From CALBLZ01 sp041917855 (GTDB lineage Bacteria > Patescibacteriota > UBA1384 > CAILIB01): a DNA stretch of 9,563 bases. Below, piece by piece: positions 5,490 through 9,563 of this stretch (within the stretch, counting starts at the first letter, position 1; each line of letters opens with the position of its first letter). Made by a program: the position numbers and the translations under genes. The notes under the pieces are model-generated. The model had not been told where the DNA came from, ran no database searches, and worked only from the letters and a program-made list of their open reading frames with translations. The stretch is taken from assembly GCA_041917855.1 (NCBI GenBank), contig JAYRWT010000012.1, positions 1 through 9,563 on the forward strand, read 5' to 3'.

Positions 5490-5780
5490 ATGGACTTGAC
5501 GACAATCGAGCTCGCCGAACTTCAAAAGCAGGTAGATAAGCTTAACGAGCAACTTCGAGAGCTCACCGAAACAGAAAAGGACGTGATTGATAACGCCCGC
5601 GAAAAGCTCACACGTGCCGTAGATACCCTCAAGGACCGTGGCGCCAAGGCAGGCAAAGAGGTGCGCCGCATGGCCAAGCAGGCTGATGAATACGCACACG
5701 AAAACCCGTGGCAGATTGCTGCAGCTGCGGCTGTGGTCGCCCTAGCCGCTGGTTGGGTTATTGGTCGCGCACGCCGCTAA
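5490..5780 (+). CDS. YqjD/ElaB-like (DUF883) membrane-anchored helical protein
   Basis: The 96-residue protein begins MDLTTIELAELQKQVDKLNE and is a charged, heptad-like helix over residues 5-70, followed by ENPWQIA (71-77) and an alanine-valine-rich membrane span to about residue 92 ending GRARR. A long amphipathic helix, an ENPW motif, one C-terminal span and a basic end are the hallmarks of the DUF883 family. E. coli YqjD, ElaB and YgaM are inner-membrane proteins that bind ribosomes in stationary phase. Whether this protein does so is inference. It is followed one base later by a YqjE-like gene, the same pairing as E. coli yqjD-yqjE, which strengthens both calls. It is divergent from the P-type ATPase with about 65 bases between ATGs. 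Confidence 0.8.
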   Translation: MDLTTIELAELQKQVDKLNEQLRELTETEKDVIDNAREKLTRAVDTLKDRGAKAGKEVRRMAKQADEYAHENPWQIAAAAAVVALAAGWVIGRARR

Positions 5781-5781
5781 C

Positions 5782-6081
5782 ATGCTCGGTATATTCAACC
5801 TCATCCGTGAATTAATCACCGATGAGGTTGAACGTGGCATTAAAAATGCAGTAGCGCCAGTTGGACCGTGGCTGCGTAAGCTGAGTACAGGTGTACTACT
5901 CATTTCACTCAGCGCCTGGGCGTTTGCTCTTTGCTTACTCTTTGCAACAACCGCACTGTTTTTGAGCCTAGCGCAGCAACCGCAATATGCACTTGCCGCC
6001 ATTATCACCAGCCTGCCCTGCTTTGTCCTTGCCCTCATGCTGGTTATGCTGGGAGTCTCTAGGATTAAAAAACCAAGGTAG
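5782..6081 (+). CDS. YqjE-like / holin superfamily III type membrane protein
   Basis: The 99-residue protein has a short amphipathic N-terminus (LIRELITDEVERGIKNA, residues 7-23), then two hydrophobic spans at about 38-62 and 69-91 and a basic tail (RIKKPR). This is the layout of the Phage_holin_3_6 (Actinobacterial Holin-X) family that includes E. coli YqjE. Despite the family name, no lysis module is nearby (no endolysin, no phage genes), so a holin role is not supported. The ATG at 5782 lies one base after the stop of the YqjD-like gene, so the two are surely co-transcribed. A longer frame starting at TTG 5761 would overlap the upstream gene and is less likely. A terminator follows at 6111. 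Confidence 0.72.
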   Translation: MLGIFNLIRELITDEVERGIKNAVAPVGPWLRKLSTGVLLISLSAWAFALCLLFATTALFLSLAQQPQYALAAIITSLPCFVLALMLVMLGVSRIKKPR

Positions 6082-6110
6082 CAAAGTCGTTACTCCCTCT
6101 CGGATCTACT

Positions 6111-6136
6111 AAGCTCAAAAGAAGGGCTTTTTTGTT
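6111..6136 (+). terminator. Intrinsic terminator after the yqjD-yqjE-like pair
   Basis: AAGCTC (6111-6116) pairs with GGGCTT (6124-6129) around the loop AAAAGAA, with one T-G pair, and runs straight into TTTTTTGTT (6128-6136). The stem is short but the T-run is good. It lies 30 bases after the stop at 6081. Confidence 0.65.
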
Positions 6137-6177
6137 AGGTTAAGTTAAAGTGTTTGTGCTAACTGCGCTAAGCTCAG

Positions 6178-6191
6178 AAAGAATATTCTTT
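6178..6191. repeat. 14-base palindrome just downstream of the LCP gene
   Basis: AAAGAATATTCTTT is a perfect self-complement seven bases after the LCP stop codon as read on the minus strand. It has no loop and no following T-run, so it is a poor terminator. The nine bases CTAAGCTCA immediately before it (6168-6176) also occur at 6109-6117 inside the neighbouring terminator, suggesting a local duplication or chance. Confidence 0.3.
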
Positions 6192-6197
6192 ACCAAT

Positions 6198-7649
6198 CTA
6201 CTTTGAGCCTCCCAGTAGAATCTGGAAATCTTCGTCTTGGTCTGAATACATTGAGTTTGTACTCGCTACCGCTCCTTCCGGCAATAGAGTGGTCAGGTAC
6301 TGAAAACTGACCGACTTTCCCGTGCGCTTCACATAGTACTTTGTAACTGTGTTTTTTACTGTACTAGAGCCTGGCTTGGTTACAACGGTATACCCATAGG
6401 ACCGCAACTTTTCGATGTACTCCTTCAGCTGTTTTTCAGTAGCCCCAGCATTAGTCACAAAGACTGTTGGTGCTTCCTTGGCCAAATAGGGATCAGGATT
6501 TTTGGCATGGAACCACTGGTGGATCGCGCCATAGGCAAAGCTCCCCTGTTTTGGCAAAGCGATCGATCCTGCGACGGGGTCATTTGCTGAGTAAAGTAGA
6601 TTAAGCTCTGGAGAGGTGTCGAGCACACTCGTGGTAATACTACTCTGTGGGATGTCCTTATAGCTCGAAAAAATTTGGTAGGCCTCCTGTGGTTGCAGAT
6701 CTGTACGCAGGTGGTTACCAAGAGATAAGAGTACCTGGCTTAGTTTTACCGGATTACCAAGCACGCCACCTGACAAAATTTTGTCACGCAAAGCAAGCAT
6801 GACGGCTTGCTGACGCTCTGAGCGGCCGTAATCGCTATCGGCGTGCCTGCTACGCATGTAGCGCAAAGCTGTATTACCGTCCATGTGCTGCGGACCTGCC
6901 TTTATGTACAGTGGGTCGTATCCCGTGGTGCGTTCATCGGGGAAGGTGGGGTCATACAGTGTTTTTGGCACCGTAATATCAATACCTCCCACCTCATCAA
7001 TGATTTCTTCTGCAGCTGAGAAATCGAGCATGACAAAGTTGTGAACTGTCACTCCAAATACAGTACTTACCGCATCTTTTATTGCTTCACCGCCACTATC
7101 TTTTTTGGCCTGATTGGCAAACTCGTACACAGCATTAATCTTACTACCCCCCTTTCCTGGCATGGCATAGTAAAGATCACGTGGCAAAGAGGTAAAGGTT
7201 GCCTTTTTGTTTATTGCGTCAATAGAGAGAAGCTGTATTGAATCGGTTAGATTTGCTCCAGGATGTACGACTCCACTATCTGTTACGCCACCAATACCCA
7301 AGAATAGAATGTTTACTCTACCATCCCCCGGACGCCTGAGTGTCGCTAGTAGGTTCTGACTGGGACTTTGCTGTGCCTCTTGCAGTAGTGAAGATGCCAC
7401 TCCACCATTCTTATTCTCGGCAGATACTACACTCGTTGCGACTAAACGCTTGTAATGAGCATAGGCAAATGCCCCGCCGCTCAGCATGGTCAGAGTGACA
7501 AATAACACCACACCAACCGAAACCTTGCGGAATGCCCGTTTAGTGGTTTCTTGCGAAAAAAGATCCGGTGAAACCGGAAGAGGTTTTGGGTGTGGCACCA
7601 CAAATCGCGTCGAGTCTGTATCTGGAAATTCCTGCGACATCTTGCTCAT
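6198..7649 (-). CDS. LytR-CpsA-Psr (LCP) family cell-envelope protein with LytR C-terminal domain
   Basis: LCP proteins transfer undecaprenyl-linked polymers such as teichoic acid, capsule or other glycans onto peptidoglycan outside the membrane. The 483-residue protein has a proline-rich cytoplasmic lead (1-42), one membrane span (about 43-64), an LCP domain (about 110-290) and a LytR_C domain (about 393-480, starting APTVFVTNAGA). LCP signature residues are visible: NILFLGIGG (113-121), Asp136 in LTDSIQLLSID, Arg157-Asp158 in SLPRDLYY, Asn172 in KINAVYEFA, and Arg266, Arg268, Arg276, Arg279 and Gln280 in the RYMRSRHADSDYGRSERQQ segment. It has a complete catalytic set. The ATG at 7649 has no Shine-Dalgarno; a second in-frame ATG three codons later is possible. 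The gene lies 63 bases downstream of the helicase/nuclease gene on the same strand. It implies a cell wall with attached polymers, in line with a Gram-positive-like envelope. Confidence 0.93.
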   Translation of the reverse strand: MSKMSQEFPDTDSTRFVVPHPKPLPVSPDLFSQETTKRAFRKVSVGVVLFVTLTMLSGGAFAYAHYKRLVATSVVSAENKNGGVASSLLQEAQQSPSQNLLATLRRPGDGRVNILFLGIGGVTDSGVVHPGANLTDSIQLLSIDAINKKATFTSLPRDLYYAMPGKGGSKINAVYEFANQAKKDSGGEAIKDAVSTVFGVTVHNFVMLDFSAAEEIIDEVGGIDITVPKTLYDPTFPDERTTGYDPLYIKAGPQHMDGNTALRYMRSRHADSDYGRSERQQAVMLALRDKILSGGVLGNPVKLSQVLLSLGNHLRTDLQPQEAYQIFSSYKDIPQSSITTSVLDTSPELNLLYSANDPVAGSIALPKQGSFAYGAIHQWFHAKNPDPYLAKEAPTVFVTNAGATEKQLKEYIEKLRSYGYTVVTKPGSSTVKNTVTKYYVKRTGKSVSFQYLTTLLPEGAVASTNSMYSDQDEDFQILLGGSK

Positions 7650-7712
7650 GGTAGCACGCCATGCGCCAGCCGAGAAGTAAGCAGAGAGGGAGGTTGATGA
7701 CTGAGACGTCGA

Positions 7713-9563
7713 CTAATATCCGAGCAACCGGTCCTCAAAGCGCTTAATAGCGCTCAAACCGTCATTGGCTTGTAGCAGCTCTGAGGTATCTGGGAATTCT
7801 AAGGTGCAAATATTTTTGTACACCGCTGTGATAAGTTTTTTTGTACGCACTAGTTCCTCGTCTGTGTACGTAAGCGGCAGAGTATGGATAGTACCATCTA
7901 GTGCAGGCTCAACAAATACGAGCTCAGCTTTTTCAACAGTCCAGACACCAGCGTAATCACGAGCATGCTCAACTAGCAACTTGTACACCATCAGCTGCAT
8001 ACGGTTACGCCATGCCTTGACCTTCTTATACTCGTCAGATTCTGACCACTTCGCCAGGATTGATCCTGTTTTAAAATCACTAACCGTGATTGTTTTCTCA
8101 GAATTATTCAGAATCATCCTATCAATTTTCCCTGTAATCCTTGCCTCGCCAATACTAACGTGTTGACGCATAAAGTCGCGCTCGATCACGTGATCAGCTG
8201 CAAATTTAGGTGCGTAATCTTTCATGAATACATGCAGCGCAGCGAATCCCCGCTCAATCAAAACCCTCGTTTCTTCTTCGGAAATCCTGGCTGCGGTTAT
8301 AGTACCAACAAGCCAGTCTTTAACTTGATGTAGGCTAGGTAGCTTGCCGTGCTCTGTTAAGTACCCATATACATCACGAATAATCGCGTGCATCGCCGTT
8401 CCATAGACAATATGCGAGGCTCTTGGCTCTGGGTAGCGCAATAGGTTATGCAGTAAGAAGCTACGCGGCCCCCCGCTAGTAACATCAAGGTAGTTTATGA
8501 GGTGGGTTGCACTGAGCACGTAGTCTTCTACAAGCGGCGCAAGAACCGCCTTTTCATCAGCTGTATAGGGAGGAATGTAACGCGTATCCCAAGCATGGGC
8601 TGCCAGTAATGCGCGCTCACTAACCGTCTCCGGAATTGGAATCTGTTCAGGTGCAAGGTTGCTCAAAAAGCGCAGCCGTAAGGATTCCTTCCCTTTTTCA
8701 GTATGGCGGTAGCCACTCAGAATAAGATGCTCTTCTGCCCGGGTTAGGGCCACGTAGAGCAGGCGTAGGTAGTCATCATGCCCGTCTTTGTCTGGTCCAA
8801 GTTGCAAATTTGCTGGTAGCGGCAGCTTACTGGATCCTCCCTTACCTTTCCAGACATCGTCCTGACAGGACATAACGAAGACATAGGGAAATTCCATGCC
8901 CTTTGCCTTGTGAGCAGTGAGCAGCTGCACCCCCGCGATTCCTGTTTGCAGTACCGATGTATTAGTAATCTGAGTATCTGTTTGTGTATACAGATCAAGC
9001 ATTTCCAGGATGTCACTGAGGGTAGGTCGACTACCGGGTCTAAACCCACGTATAGCCTGAATAAAAACCTGTAGCGCCGTTAATCTTTGCAGGTACAGAC
9101 CTGGATCCTTTATGCGTGCTGCCTCACTAAAGTAGAACTCTTTATATGGAGTACGCGGCAGTCCTTCTGTTGTTCCTATGGTCTCAAGTGCGTCAGAGTC
9201 GCTAGATTCTTCTACTGGCAGATCATTTGCCCCAACTAGAGCAGCAACCAGGGTATCGGCTGGCTCGGTTTTGGCCACGGCCGCCCACGATAAAAATTGG
9301 TTTGCAAGATTCTTGAGGTGTGAATCAGTATGACCGCGCAGTGCGTCTATCCAGTGGATCCGCTGCTCATAACAGGCAAGTGAAATATCCCAGAGCATTC
9401 CCCGATCAATAGCAAACAGCGGAAAGCTCAATACCTGACTAAGGTAGACATCGGCCAATCTTGGGTTTGGTTCTGCTAGTGCCTGTACCGCCCGAATAAT
9501 GGTTAGTAGCTCCTGAATATGCTGTGCCTGTAAAACATCCTCTTGCTTCTCATAGGTAACAGG
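7713..9563 (-). CDS. UvrD-like helicase with C-terminal PD-(D/E)XK nuclease, AddA-type (5' end off window)
   Basis: The frame is open to the right edge, so 616 C-terminal residues of a larger protein are present. The only apparent start, TTG at 9458, lies inside continuous coding sequence. In visible numbering, helicase motif V is at about 211-225 (VQLLTAHKAKGMEF) and motif VI at 266-280 (LRLLYVALTRAEEHL). A RecB-type nuclease domain follows: YGTAMH (His392), GKIDR (Asp481), SDFKTG (Asp496, Lys498) and QLMVY (Gln523, Tyr527). All nuclease residues are intact. There is no cysteine set for the iron-sulfur cluster of AddB or Cas4. Such enzymes unwind and resect double-strand ends for recombination. 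The Walker A part (motif I) is outside the window, so ATPase activity cannot be checked. AddA is the closest named match, but a single-chain family specific to these bacteria is possible. Confidence 0.88.
   Translation of the reverse strand, partial: PVTYEKQEDVLQAQHIQELLTIIRAVQALAEPNPRLADVYLSQVLSFPLFAIDRGMLWDISLACYEQRIHWIDALRGHTDSHLKNLANQFLSWAAVAKTEPADTLVAALVGANDLPVEESSDSDALETIGTTEGLPRTPYKEFYFSEAARIKDPGLYLQRLTALQVFIQAIRGFRPGSRPTLSDILEMLDLYTQTDTQITNTSVLQTGIAGVQLLTAHKAKGMEFPYVFVMSCQDDVWKGKGGSSKLPLPANLQLGPDKDGHDDYLRLLYVALTRAEEHLILSGYRHTEKGKESLRLRFLSNLAPEQIPIPETVSERALLAAHAWDTRYIPPYTADEKAVLAPLVEDYVLSATHLINYLDVTSGGPRSFLLHNLLRYPEPRASHIVYGTAMHAIIRDVYGYLTEHGKLPSLHQVKDWLVGTITAARISEEETRVLIERGFAALHVFMKDYAPKFAADHVIERDFMRQHVSIGEARITGKIDRMILNNSEKTITVSDFKTGSILAKWSESDEYKKVKAWRNRMQLMVYKLLVEHARDYAGVWTVEKAELVFVEPALDGTIHTLPLTYTDEELVRTKKLITAVYKNICTLEFPDTSELLQANDGLSAIKRFEDRLLGY

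Noticed and set aside
5425..5505. Upstream TTG start of the P-type ATPase at 5505
   Set aside because: It would overlap the Shine-Dalgarno and first codons of the divergent yqjD-like gene, has no ribosome binding site, and adds a segment unlike the family; ATG 5424 or 5397 fits better.
5782..6081. Phage lysis module or prophage remnant
   Set aside because: The Holin-X resemblance belongs to the YqjE-type membrane family, and there is no endolysin, integrase, terminase or structural phage gene in the window.
9456..9458. TTG at 9458 as the start of the helicase/nuclease
   Set aside because: The same frame continues without a stop to base 9563 and reads as normal protein, so the gene is cut by the window edge rather than starting here.

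Overview
The window is a compact bacterial segment of about 9.6 kb with base composition near 50% GC and very short gaps between genes. It carries ten protein genes plus one candidate very small one. The gene content suggests a Candidate Phyla Radiation (Patescibacteria) genome, with Saccharibacteria as the best guess. This rests on short genes and gaps, an M29 aminopeptidase beside a dUTPase, a CtpE-like P-type ATPase, an LCP protein with a LytR C-terminal domain, a tandem RRM protein, and many starts without a Shine-Dalgarno sequence. TGA is used as a stop (bcp-like gene, 1238-1240), which argues against the Gracilibacteria/Absconditabacteria code. The taxonomic call is inference; there is no rRNA or other marker in the window.

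Layout, left to right. On the minus strand at 714-1, a trimeric-type dUTPase is followed, with a 1-base overlap, by the first 94 codons of an M29 aminopeptidase that runs off the left edge. Divergent from these, on the plus strand, are a PrxQ/BCP peroxiredoxin (779-1240), a possible 26-residue membrane peptide overlapping its stop (1237-1317), a tandem RRM RNA-binding protein (1391-1969) closed by a very strong terminator, and an unrecognised 109-residue protein (2079-2408) with its own promoter and terminator. On the minus strand, converging with these, are family I inorganic pyrophosphatase (2998-2474) and, upstream of it, a P-type ATPase (about 5424-3043). Divergent from the ATPase is a plus-strand pair resembling E. 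coli yqjD-yqjE (5490-6081). The right third is minus strand: an LCP family cell-envelope protein (7649-6198) preceded by the C-terminal half of an AddA-like UvrD helicase/nuclease that runs off the right edge (9563-7713).

How the genes fit together. Most are housekeeping functions of a small genome: nucleotide-pool hygiene (dUTPase), pyrophosphate removal, peroxide defence, ion transport, cell-wall polymer attachment, DNA end processing and RNA binding. No mobile element, CRISPR array, rRNA or tRNA is visible, and nothing looks recently transferred. The least explained items are the 26-residue overlapping ORF and the inverted repeat over the same bases, the orphan 109-residue gene, the two-RRM protein with its structured leader, and the YqjD/YqjE-like membrane pair.
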